The translations under genes and the position numbers were made by a program. DNA of 12,253 nucleotides from an uncultured Clostridia bacterium. GTDB taxonomy: Bacteria; Bacillota; Clostridia; Christensenellales; QALW01. Location of the stretch: contig CAKSKV010000017.1 in assembly GCA_934465535.1 (NCBI GenBank), forward strand, positions 1 to 12,253, read 5' to 3'. Numbering within the stretch: position 1 is the first letter of the stretch; each line of letters opens with the position of its first letter. The notes beneath the pieces are model-generated. The model saw nothing but the letters and a program-made list of their open reading frames with translations. It was not told where the DNA came from and ran no database searches. Shown here in pieces: positions 1 to 6,303 of the stretch.

Positions 1-1458
1 CTGGCGGAAAAGGGCCTCATCGGCACCTTGATCGTCAAGGATCACTCCCGCTTGGGGCGTAACCGCCTCATTGTGGGGCAGCTCTTGGAAGAAGGCTTCG
101 ACAGCCTCGGCATCCGCTACATCGCCATTATGGACAACATCGACACTGCCAAGGGTATCAGCGATCTTGTCCCGATGCAGGACTTATTCAACGAGTGGCA
201 CGCCAAGAACACCAGTCAGAAGGTACGCAATGTGTTCAAGAGCAAGGGACTGTCCGGCGCACCGCTGACTACCAATCCGCCCTTTGGGTACCTGAAAGAC
301 CCGGAGAGTAAGAACGGCTGGATCGTGGATGAAGCTGCGGCAAAGACCGTGCGGCAGATTTTTGCTTGGTGTGTGGACGGCCTCGGACCTACGCAAATCG
401 CCAAACGGCTGAAAGCTGGCAAGGTGCCGATGCCTACGGAGCACTGGTGCAATATCGGCAGGAATTGCAGCAGGCCGCCCGCCATCCCGTACAATTGGTG
501 TTCTGCCACCGTGGCGGACATCCTCGGAAAGCAGGAATACTGCGGCGATACGGTGAATTTTTGCAGCACCACCAAATCTTTCAAGAACAAGAAGAAAATC
601 GAGCGTCCGCCGGAGGAATGGCAGATCTTCAAGGATACGCACCCCGCCATCATCGACCGGGAACCCTTTGCCTTGGTGCAGGAGCTTCGTAAGCACCGCC
701 GCAGGCCCACGAAAAGCGGCATCGTCAGCCCCTTTTCGGGTCTGCTCTACTGCGCCGATTGTGGAGAGAAGCTGTATTACAGTGTCACCAACAACTACAA
801 GCGGGAGCAGGCGTATTTCTTCTGTTCCTCCTACCGCAAGAATTCCGAGGCCTGTTCTGCTCACTATATCCGTGAGAAAGTGGTGGAGCAGATCGTCTTG
901 GAGAGTATGCAGCGCATCCTCTTGAATGTGCAGGTGTTTGAAAAGGAATTCGCCCGCAAGCAGATGGACTGCTACACAGAGGACAAGAAGAAGCAGCTTG
1001 CTGCCAAGCGCCGGGAGCTGAGCAAAGCGAAGAAACGCGTTGCGGAGATCGATGCCCTGATTCAGAAAATCTACGAGGACAACGCCAGCGGAAAGCTGTC
1101 TGATGAGCGCTACGCCACCCTGTCCCTATCCTATGAGGAAGAACAGAAAACGCTGAAAGCCGCCGTCCCGGAGATGCAGGCGTATCTGGAAACTGAAACG
1201 GATAAGACCGAGAGCTTGCAGCGGTTTGTTCAGAAGGTCAAGCAAATCACGGAGCTGAAAGCGCTGACCCCGGAGCTGATCCACGAGTTCGTGGACAGGA
1301 TCGTGGTGTATGCACCGAGATACCTTGACGGCAAGCGAGTACAACTTTTAGACATCTATTACAGCGGCGTGGGCATCCTACACGAGCTGACCTCGGAGGA
1401 GATGGAAGAAGCCTTCCAGCAGCACATTACCGAGCGCAGCAAAGAGAAAACGGCATAA
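1..1458 (+). CDS. Large serine recombinase, N-terminus cut off by window edge (partial)
   Basis: The reading frame is open from base 1, so the gene starts outside the window; 485 codons remain and the catalytic serine region is missing. Large serine recombinases cut and rejoin DNA at attachment sites to integrate or excise phages and conjugative or mobilisable elements. What is visible, in fragment residues: the end of the resolvase catalytic domain with SRLGRN at 16-21; a recombinase DNA-binding domain at about 75-190 with the typical PPFGYL segment; a zinc-ribbon at about 245-290 with CADCGEKL followed by FFCSS and EACSAHY cysteines; a Lys/Glu-rich coiled coil at about 310-405; and a DUF4368-like C-terminus (LTPELIHEFVDRIVVY). 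This order matches TndX/TnpX-like recombinases of clostridial elements. There are no ATA codons, unlike the genes downstream, which supports a foreign origin. The exact element type cannot be told from here. Confidence 0.93.
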   Translation: MAEKGLIGTLIVKDHSRLGRNRLIVGQLLEEGFDSLGIRYIAIMDNIDTAKGISDLVPMQDLFNEWHAKNTSQKVRNVFKSKGLSGAPLTTNPPFGYLKDPESKNGWIVDEAAAKTVRQIFAWCVDGLGPTQIAKRLKAGKVPMPTEHWCNIGRNCSRPPAIPYNWCSATVADILGKQEYCGDTVNFCSTTKSFKNKKKIERPPEEWQIFKDTHPAIIDREPFALVQELRKHRRRPTKSGIVSPFSGLLYCADCGEKLYYSVTNNYKREQAYFFCSSYRKNSEACSAHYIREKVVEQIVLESMQRILLNVQVFEKEFARKQMDCYTEDKKKQLAAKRRELSKAKKRVAEIDALIQKIYEDNASGKLSDERYATLSLSYEEEQKTLKAAVPEMQAYLETETDKTESLQRFVQKVKQITELKALTPELIHEFVDRIVVYAPRYLDGKRVQLLDIYYSGVGILHELTSEEMEEAFQQHITERSKEKTA

Positions 1459-1478
1459 CCACACGGGTTACACCGTTT
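1448..1478. repeat. Imperfect inverted repeat across the recombinase stop codon
   Basis: AAACGG (1448-1453) pairs with CCGTTT (1473-1478) and TAACC (1456-1460) pairs with GGTTA (1466-1470), separated by a symmetric CA/CA mismatch and a 5-base loop. The TAA stop (1456-1458) lies inside it. No T-run follows, so it is a poor intrinsic terminator. Because large serine recombinase genes often sit at the very end of their element, a recombinase binding or attachment site is possible; this is inference. Confidence 0.5.
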
Positions 1479-1862
1479 CCGAAAACTTATTAAACTGAGA
1501 TACAAGAGCCGCCCCGATCGCCTGCTTTTTTATTTTATGGCGGTTCTGATTGTGCTTTTTAGGTAGGACCGATGCTTTGGGCAAGGCGATGCTTTTTTGC
1601 GCGCGGCGGGCGCAGGGGCTGCGCCCCTTAAGCGCCCCCGCCCGGCCTTACGGCCGTGCCGGCGTTCGCCGTCGCCGCGCGCCCTCCGCCCGCAGCCTTT
1701 TGCACACAAAGCAAGCCCTCTCGCGCCGCCGCTGCGGTATCGTGCCTCTTTGCGGCGCATTCAAGTACATCGTCATAAATCCTGTTTTGCCGCTTTTTTG
1801 TAAAATGCTTCCGGCGTACATTTTTTTCATTGCGGTATCACATAATTTTCACAATAATATGC
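1479..1862. other. Intergenic region without a convincing gene, GC-rich hairpin patch at 1595-1700
   Basis: Short open frames on both strands here lack ribosome binding sites and are low-complexity Arg/Pro/Ala translations of GC-rich DNA, so I call no gene. The part at 1500-1600 has T-rich runs and a repeated GATGCTT (1571-1577, 1588-1594). From about 1595 to 1700 the DNA becomes extremely GC-rich and holds nested hairpins, among them AGGGGC/GCCCCT (1614-1619 with 1623-1628) and CGGCC TTA CGGCCG around 1647-1657. This could be a dispersed intergenic repeat or the scar of element insertion; the sequence alone does not decide. Confidence 0.4.
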
Positions 1863-1868
1863 TATAAT
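1860..1868 (+). promoter_or_regulatory. Extended -10 promoter for the response regulator operon
   Basis: TATAAT at 1863-1868 is preceded by TG at 1860-1861, giving a TGnTATAAT extended -10 element. No good -35 hexamer lies 16-18 bases upstream (ACATAA at 17), which an extended -10 can compensate for. The surrounding AT-rich stretch contrasts with the GC-rich DNA before it. Transcription would start near 1875, leaving a leader of about 70 bases with a small ACCG/CGGT hairpin (1876-1887). Confidence 0.6.
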
Positions 1869-1943
1869 AACCAAAACCGATAACGGTAAAGGCGCACAGT
1901 CGCCGCAAAGAAGGGCATTGCCGGAAGAAACGGAGGAACAGGC

Positions 1944-2615
1944 ATGGCAAAAATACTCATTGTGGACGATGAACCCAAAATATGCGATCTGATAGCAAAA
2001 TACGCAGCCTTTGAAGGGTATGAAACGGAAACCGCTGCCGACGGAATGCAGGCAGTGCAGCTTTGCCGGCAAAAGGATTACGATCTTATAATAATGGATG
2101 TTATGATGCCGGAGCTGGACGGCTTTTCCGCCACGCGCGAAATACGCAAAACAAAGCAGACGCCCATAATAATGCTTTCGGCCCGCGGCGAGGAATATGA
2201 CAGAATACACGGCTTTGAGCTGGGAGTGGACGATTATGTGCAGAAGCCGTTTTCTCCAAGAGAGCTTATGATGCGCGTGGATGCCATACTGCGCCGCTTT
2301 TCCGCGCGTGTGGAGCAGATGCAGGATGTTTTTCAGGTGGAAGGGTTGTGCATAAACTGTGTTTCCCACATAGTAACCGTGGACGGCAAGCGTGTGGACA
2401 TGTCGCCCAAGGAGTATGAGCTGCTGCTTTATCTTGTGCGCAACCGTGGAATCGCGCTTACAAGGGAAAGGCTGCTTAATCAGGTGTGGGGCTACGATTA
2501 TTACGGGGACGACCGCACGCTGGATACGCATATAAAGCTTGTGCGCAAGCTGCTGGGGCCGTATGCGGGCTATCTTGTAACAATACGCGGCGTGGGCTAC
2601 CGCTTTGAGGAGTAA
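1944..2615 (+). CDS. OmpR/PhoB-family response regulator
   Basis: DNA-binding response regulator of 223 residues, the usual length for this family. The receiver domain occupies about residues 3-115: acidic pocket D8/D9, phospho-acceptor Asp52 in IIMDVMMP, the conserved Ser79 in MLSAR, and Lys101 in VQKPF. A winged-helix output domain follows at about 128-222, with MSPKEYELLLYL, the recognition-helix area TRERLLNQVWGY and the C-terminal hairpin TIRGVGYRFE. GGAGG at 1932-1936, 7 bases before ATG, fixes the start. The histidine kinase gene begins 46 bases after the stop, so the two are very likely co-transcribed and cognate. All key residues are present. The regulated genes cannot be inferred from this sequence. 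Isoleucine is encoded by ATA at about 14 of 16 positions, a clear break from the upstream recombinase. Confidence 0.96.
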   Translation: MAKILIVDDEPKICDLIAKYAAFEGYETETAADGMQAVQLCRQKDYDLIIMDVMMPELDGFSATREIRKTKQTPIIMLSARGEEYDRIHGFELGVDDYVQKPFSPRELMMRVDAILRRFSARVEQMQDVFQVEGLCINCVSHIVTVDGKRVDMSPKEYELLLYLVRNRGIALTRERLLNQVWGYDYYGDDRTLDTHIKLVRKLLGPYAGYLVTIRGVGYRFEE

Positions 2616-2661
2616 ACCGGCGGGCAGATGGGTGCCGGGGATATAAAAACGGAGAGATAAT

Positions 2662-4179
2662 ATGCTTTCTGAGGATAAAAACGCCAAAACAAACGAAAAG
2701 GACGGCACATCTGCCGGCAAAGCGGCGAATAAAGACGGAAAACGAAAAGAAAAAAAGAACGGCGGAAGAGGCTTTTTCGGGCGTATAAGCCTGAAATGGC
2801 GTCTTTTTGCCGTTTTTTCCGGCTTTGCGCTGCTTATATTGCTGCTTTTGTGGCTGTTTCAAACCTGCTTTCTTGATACCATATACCGCAGGATAAAAAT
2901 TGCGCAGATGAATTCCGCAGTTTCACAGCTTGCCTCCTGTTCCGCAGAGGAGCTGGAAAGCACGCTCAATCAGGCGGCGGAAAACGGCGGGCTGTGCATC
3001 CATGTTTTTGATAAGGAGGGCTGGCTGCTGGGGGCTGCCGGCACGCGCCCGTATTGCCTTATGCGAAAGCTGGGCTGGAGGGAACTGGAAATGCTCGCCC
3101 TGCGCGCGCAGGAAAACGGCGGAACATATTTTTCGCAGTTTGAGCAGGGTCCCGGACCTGCGGAGCCGGACGGCTATCTTATGCTGCATAAAACATCGGA
3201 GCGGCTTATAGCCATAGACGCCACCCTTACGCCGCTGGATGCCACCGTGTCCACGGTTCGGGTGACGCTTATAATTACTACGGTTATAACCGTGCTGGGC
3301 GCTGCGGTAATAGCGGTACTGCTTTCCCGCAGGGTGGCCTCTCCCATAGAAAGCATAACCGCCTGCTCGCGAAGGCTGCCTGAGGGGAAATTCGGCTTTG
3401 AGGTACCGGCGGACGCATATCCCGAAATAAAGGAGCTTGCCGGCACTCTGCAAAGCGCGGCGGTGGAAATATCCCGTACGGATGACCTTAAAAGGGAGCT
3501 GTTTGCCAATGTTTCGCACGATCTGCGCACCCCGCTCACCATGATAAGCGGCTATGCCGAGGTAATGCGGGATATACCGGGAGAAAACTCTGCGGAAAAT
3601 GTGCAGATAATAATTGACGAGGCTCAAAGGCTTACGCGGCTGGTAAACGATATGCTGGATCTGTCCAAGCTGCAGTCCATAACCACCTTCGAGCCGGTAA
3701 AATGCAGCCTTACCGCCCTTATAAGCGATATACTGCGCCGTTATAACAAGCTGCGCGAAACTCAGGGCTATGTTGTGGAGTTTTCGCCCTCCTGCGAGGT
3801 TTATGTAATGGGAGATGAGCTGCGGCTTTCGCAGGTGATATATAACCTTGTAAATAACGCCATTGATTTTACCGGCCCGGATAAAAAGGTTATTGTCCGG
3901 CAGATATTAAAGGCGGACGGCAGGGTGCGCATCGAAGTGCAGGACAGCGGCGAGGGCATACCGCAGGATAAGCTGCCCTATATCTGGGACAGATATTATA
4001 AGGTGGATAAGGAGCATAAGCGCTCCCGCGTGGGTACGGGGCTGGGGCTTTCCATCGTAAAGGAAGCGCTGGAAAAGCACGGCGCGGACTACGGCGTGAT
4101 ATCGGGCAGCGGCGGCAGCACCTTCTGGTTTGAAATGAAAGCGCTGCCTTCCGAAAAAGGCGCAGCCGGCAACGGCTGA
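2662..4179 (+). CDS. Membrane sensor histidine kinase of the HisKA type
   Basis: 505-residue sensor kinase, expected to phosphorylate the response regulator just upstream. Order of parts: a Lys/Asn/Gly-rich cytoplasmic tail (1-45), first membrane helix (about 48-70), an extracellular sensor region of about 125 residues (72-197), second membrane helix (about 200-221), a HAMP linker (about 222-275) and a HisKA dimerisation domain with His286 in NVSHDLRTPL. The ATPase domain carries the N box (YNLVNNA, 394-400), the G1 box (DSGEGIP, 428-434), the F-box-like YIWDRYYK and the G2 box (GTGLGLSIVK, 458-467). All catalytic motifs look intact. GGAGA at 2651-2655 supports the ATG. The sensor region resembles no ligand-binding family I can name, so the signal is unknown. 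The charged tail before the first helix is longer than usual for this family. A CAGCCG-GCAA-CGGCTG hairpin (4163-4178) overlaps the stop but lacks a T-run. Confidence 0.95.
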   Translation: MLSEDKNAKTNEKDGTSAGKAANKDGKRKEKKNGGRGFFGRISLKWRLFAVFSGFALLILLLLWLFQTCFLDTIYRRIKIAQMNSAVSQLASCSAEELESTLNQAAENGGLCIHVFDKEGWLLGAAGTRPYCLMRKLGWRELEMLALRAQENGGTYFSQFEQGPGPAEPDGYLMLHKTSERLIAIDATLTPLDATVSTVRVTLIITTVITVLGAAVIAVLLSRRVASPIESITACSRRLPEGKFGFEVPADAYPEIKELAGTLQSAAVEISRTDDLKRELFANVSHDLRTPLTMISGYAEVMRDIPGENSAENVQIIIDEAQRLTRLVNDMLDLSKLQSITTFEPVKCSLTALISDILRRYNKLRETQGYVVEFSPSCEVYVMGDELRLSQVIYNLVNNAIDFTGPDKKVIVRQILKADGRVRIEVQDSGEGIPQDKLPYIWDRYYKVDKEHKRSRVGTGLGLSIVKEALEKHGADYGVISGSGGSTFWFEMKALPSEKGAAGNG

Positions 4180-4226
4180 TCCGATTGAATGTCTTTTGCA
4201 AAGGAGATAGAACGGAACTCAGAGCC

Positions 4227-4379
4227 ATGGATAAATCCAACTGCCGCGACTGCATGCTTCTGGGCGTGGGTAAAGGATAAGAGCATTTTGTTGCCGATAA
4301 TAAGCAATCCCTTGTTGAGGCCGCTTTTGAAATATTTTCGGGGAAAACACGGCGCGGAAATATGACGACGATATGCTGA
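4227..4379 (+). pseudogene. Possible gene remnant with one internal stop
   Basis: The 214-base gap between the two convergent genes keeps a single frame for about 50 codons with only one in-frame TAA (4278-4280). The second half reads roughly HFVADNKQSLVEAAFEIFSG and on to TGA at 4377-4379. QSLVEAAFEIFSGK loosely recalls the first helix of TetR-type DNA-binding domains, but there is too little sequence to assign a family. AAGGAG at 4201-4206 is about 20 bases from the ATG, too far for a good start. Chance is a fair alternative. Confidence 0.2.
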
Positions 4380-4393
4380 TCGATTATCGGAAA

Positions 4394-5170
4394 TCACCCC
4401 AGTGCGACATCCAGCATCATCATTATGCTGAAGCCTGCCGCGAAAAACAAGGTGCCGATATTGGAATGGCTGCCTTGGGACATTTCCGGGATGAGCTCCT
4501 CCACGACAACATAGATCATGGCGCCGGCGGCAAAGCTGAGAAGGTACGGAAGCGCCGGGATGATGAGCCGTGCGGCAAGGAGGGTGAGAACGGCGCCGAC
4601 AGGCTCTACCACGCCGGAGAGCACGCCGTCCAAAAAGGCACGGCCCTTGGTCATGCCTTCCGCACGAAGCGGCATGGAGATAATGGCCCCTTCGGGGAAG
4701 TTCTGAATGGCAATGCCCAAAGACAGAGCCAAGGCGCCGGCGGCGGTAATCTGCGCATCACCGGAGAGACAGCCGGCATACACCACGCCCACGGCCATGC
4801 CCTCCGGAATGTTGTGAAGGGTTACTGCCAGCACCATCATTGTGGTGCGCCCAAGCCGGCTTTTGGGACCCTCGGCCTGCCCGCTTTTTGCGTGCAGGTG
4901 CGGTATGATATGGTCAAGAGCAAGAAGAAACAGTATGCCTATCCAGAAGCCGGCAACGGCGGGAACAAAGGAAAAGCTGCCCATAGCGGACGAACGCTCT
5001 ATGGCGGGGATAAGCAGGCTCCATACCGAGGCGGCTACCATAACACCGGCGGCAAAGCCGTTTAACGCGCGCTGCACGGCGTCGCTGAAGGATTTTTTCA
5101 TAAAGAAAACGCAGGCGGCTCCCAAAGAGGTGCCCAGAAAAGGGATCAGTATGCCCCAAAAGGCTTCCAT
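4394..5170 (-). CDS. ZIP-family metal transporter
   Basis: Integral membrane transporter of the ZIP family (bacterial relatives include ZupT), which moves Zn2+ or other divalent metals such as Fe2+ or Mn2+ into the cytoplasm. The 258-residue product has about eight hydrophobic segments. The two metal-site helices are clear: HNIPEGMA at 119-126 and the paired QNFPEGAI at 156-163, with further acidic residues in VVEELIPE near 222-229. A variable loop carries HLHAKSG near 91-97. The longest frame starts at 5188, but AAAGGAG lies just upstream of the second ATG (5168-5170), so I choose that start; the upstream ATG has no ribosome binding site. The SigK-type gene lies upstream on the same strand. 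A candidate promoter and a long inverted repeat precede the gene. Substrate preference cannot be read from the sequence. Confidence 0.92.
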   Translation of the reverse strand: MEAFWGILIPFLGTSLGAACVFFMKKSFSDAVQRALNGFAAGVMVAASVWSLLIPAIERSSAMGSFSFVPAVAGFWIGILFLLALDHIIPHLHAKSGQAEGPKSRLGRTTMMVLAVTLHNIPEGMAVGVVYAGCLSGDAQITAAGALALSLGIAIQNFPEGAIISMPLRAEGMTKGRAFLDGVLSGVVEPVGAVLTLLAARLIIPALPYLLSFAAGAMIYVVVEELIPEMSQGSHSNIGTLFFAAGFSIMMMLDVALG

Positions 5171-5210
5171 GATATTGCTCCTTTGCATTAAGCGTTAAAG
5201 GGTTTTAATA

Positions 5211-5252
5211 AATAATGCCGTGGGTTAGCTTACTCTAACCCGCGGCATTATT
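5211..5252. repeat. 18-bp inverted repeat upstream of the ZIP gene: operator or terminator
   Basis: AATAATGCCG-T-GGGTTAG (5211-5228) pairs with CTAACCC-G-CGGCATTATT (5235-5252) around a 6-base loop, with one G-T wobble. On the minus strand the second arm runs into TTATTTATT, so it could terminate the sigK transcript. It also overlaps the candidate ZIP -10 box and start site. The core GGGTTAG/CTAACCC has TTAG/CTAA half-sites like those of DtxR/MntR-type metal regulators, although the spacing differs from the classical IdeR/DtxR box. Confidence 0.75.
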
Positions 5253-5278
5253 ATAACAGCAAGCCGCAGTATACGCAA
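5250..5278 (-). promoter_or_regulatory. Candidate promoter of the ZIP transporter
   Basis: Read on the minus strand, TTGCGT (5278-5273) and TATAAT (5255-5250) are separated by exactly 17 bases. Transcription would begin near 5243, inside the 18-bp inverted repeat and about 70 bases before the chosen ATG. This gives the transporter its own promoter, separate from sigK. Confidence 0.5.
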
Positions 5279-5280
5279 GC

Positions 5281-5317
5281 ATAAACCGCGGCTTGTAAAA
5301 TCGGTAAGCCGGTTTAT
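5281..5317 (-). terminator. Hairpin at the end of the SigK gene, weak terminator candidate
   Basis: ATAAACC and GGCTT (5281-5287, 5290-5294) pair with AAGCC and GGTTTAT (5306-5317), with a 2-base bulge and an 11-base loop. It overlaps the sigK stop codon. No T-run follows on the minus strand, so it may stabilise the 3' end rather than terminate; the longer repeat at 5211-5252 is the better terminator. Confidence 0.35.
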
Positions 5318-6000
5318 TCTTTGCCGCCTCGGGGGAAGAAGACCACGCGCATCTGCTCTATGGCCTTTTTCTCAAGCCGGGACACATAGGAACGGGAAAT
5401 GCCCAGCAGAGAGGCGACCTGCTTTTGGGTAAGGCGCCGAGTGCCCAGACCGTAGCGAAGGGCTATAACCGTGCGTTCCCTTTCGGGCAGGGCGGACAGC
5501 GCGGCGCGCAGCTGATCGCGGTGCAGGAGGTAGTCAATGCTGTCCGCCGCATCGCGGGAATCCGGGCTCAGTATATCCATAAGGGATATTTCGTTGCCCT
5601 CTTTGTCCGAGCCAACGGGCTCCTGAAGGGAGATATCGTTTTTGCGCCTTTTGGCGGCGCGCAGATGCATGAGTATCTCATTTTCTATGCAGCGGGAGGC
5701 GTAGGCGGCCAGGCGGACGCTTTTTGAGGGGTCGTATGTATTTACCGCTTTTATAAGGCCGATGGTGCCTATGGAAATGAGGTCGTCGGCATCCGGACCG
5801 GAGGCGTATTTTTTGGCTATGTGCGCCACAAGGCGTAGATTATGCTCGATAAGGCTGCATCGGGCTTCGCCGTCCCCCGACTGCATACGCAAAAGCAGCT
5901 CCTGCTCCTTTTCCGGGGGAAGCGGGTCGGGGAAGCCGCTGCGCGTGCCTATCTGCGCCACATAAAAAAGAAGGCGCTCAAAAAGCTCAAAAATCCACAT
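5314..6000 (-). CDS. sigK: Sporulation RNA polymerase sigma factor, SigK type
   Basis: Sigma-70-family factor of 228 residues closely matching SigK, the late mother-cell factor that drives coat and cortex genes in endospore formers. Region 2 lies at about 50-120 (LIEHNLRLVAHIAKKY, DLISIGTIGLIKAV, CIENEILMHLR) and region 4 at about 165-220 with the helix-turn-helix TQKQVASLLGISRSYVSRLE. The segment DKEGNEISLMDIL (132-144) is distinctive for SigK/SigE. The hydrophobic first 20 residues (MWIFELFERLLFYVAQ) match the position of the pro-sequence removed by SpoIVFB in Bacillus. The longest frame starts at 6057, but AAAGGAG about 7 bases before the ATG at 6000 makes that the better start, and it fits SigK length. 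The gene is continuous, not split by a skin-type element. SigE is the main alternative, but the 14-residue-longer pro-region and spoIIGA neighbour expected there are absent. Confidence 0.9.
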   Translation of the reverse strand: MWIFELFERLLFYVAQIGTRSGFPDPLPPEKEQELLLRMQSGDGEARCSLIEHNLRLVAHIAKKYASGPDADDLISIGTIGLIKAVNTYDPSKSVRLAAYASRCIENEILMHLRAAKRRKNDISLQEPVGSDKEGNEISLMDILSPDSRDAADSIDYLLHRDQLRAALSALPERERTVIALRYGLGTRRLTQKQVASLLGISRSYVSRLEKKAIEQMRVVFFPRGGKE

Positions 6001-6065
6001 ATATCTTACTCCTTTTACTTTAATAATGGGAATCGGGGAAAAACTGTGGTGATACAATAGAGGAT

Positions 6066-6155
6066 ATGCCCCAAAAGAAAAAGTGTGCCTGTCCGAAGAA
6101 AAACACCGAAAAGATCAAAGGAGGCGGGAAAAAGGAGCACAAAAATAATCTTTAG
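6066..6155 (+). CDS. Possible 29-residue basic Cys/Lys-rich peptide, uncertain
   Basis: ATG at 6066 opens a 30-codon frame ending in TAG at 6153-6155. The predicted peptide is very basic: it starts MPQKKKCACPKKN and contains GGGKKEHK near the end. It lies divergently upstream of the SigK gene. AGAGG (6059-6063) is only 2 bases from the ATG, which is too close. GATACAATA (6051-6059) differs by one base from the SigK-type -10 consensus CATAnnnTA and would put the start of transcription close to the ATG, but no matching -35 is seen. No homologue is recognised; it may be chance in a purine-rich region. Confidence 0.17.
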   Translation: MPQKKKCACPKKNTEKIKGGGKKEHKNNL

Positions 6156-6170
6156 CGTGATTTTATCGGT

Positions 6171-6230
6171 ACAGTGCGCCGGACAGTGCTTTTTGGTTAG
6201 TATAGTGCAAGCTTAGAGTAGGATTGTGCA
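6171..6230 (+). promoter_or_regulatory. Cluster of AGTGC/GTGCA motifs upstream of the solute-binding protein
   Basis: ACAGTGC occurs at 6171-6177 and again at 6183-6189. GTGCA occurs at 6205-6209 and 6226-6230, 21 bases apart, and the last copy abuts the weak -35 region. The arrangement suits an activator that binds direct repeats on one face of the helix, such as an AraC-type protein. A related pair lies upstream of the GH28-like gene. Confidence 0.4.
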
Positions 6231-6259
6231 TTTTCCTGCCGTATAAAATGATATATAAT
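6231..6259 (+). promoter_or_regulatory. Promoter of the solute-binding protein gene
   Basis: A perfect TATAAT (6254-6259) follows a poor -35 (TTTTCC, 6231-6236) at 17 bases. The weak -35 next to GTGCA repeats suggests activator dependence. The leader would be only about 38 bases and ends in GGAGG (6291-6295), 8 bases before the GTG start. Confidence 0.5.
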
Positions 6260-6303
6260 TTATTCGAAAGACATTAGAAAAATCATAAAAGGAGGAAAAA
6301 CAG

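Noticed and set aside
184..864. Long open frame on the minus strand inside the recombinase gene
   Set aside because: It lies antisense to a clearly conserved recombinase; its translation shows no domain pattern and no ribosome binding site.
1500..1860. Search for a tRNA gene as an integration target or for CRISPR repeats
   Set aside because: No cloverleaf, no GTTCRANNC arm and no regularly spaced repeats could be found in this region.
1870..1940. Leader of the response regulator as a c-di-GMP (GEMM) riboswitch
   Set aside because: It has words such as GGCGCACAG and CGCAAAG that recall that class, but the region is too short and the conserved stem order and receptor loop are absent.
1827..2720. 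297-codon open frame on the minus strand across the response regulator
   Set aside because: It is a shadow of the ATA/TAT-rich regulator gene, rich in Tyr, His and Leu with no motif, and would overlap a gene with all family residues intact.
4373..5065. 230-codon plus-strand frame across the ZIP gene
   Set aside because: It is rich in Gly, His and Lys with no domain, and antisense to a transporter carrying both HNIPEG and QNFPEG motifs.
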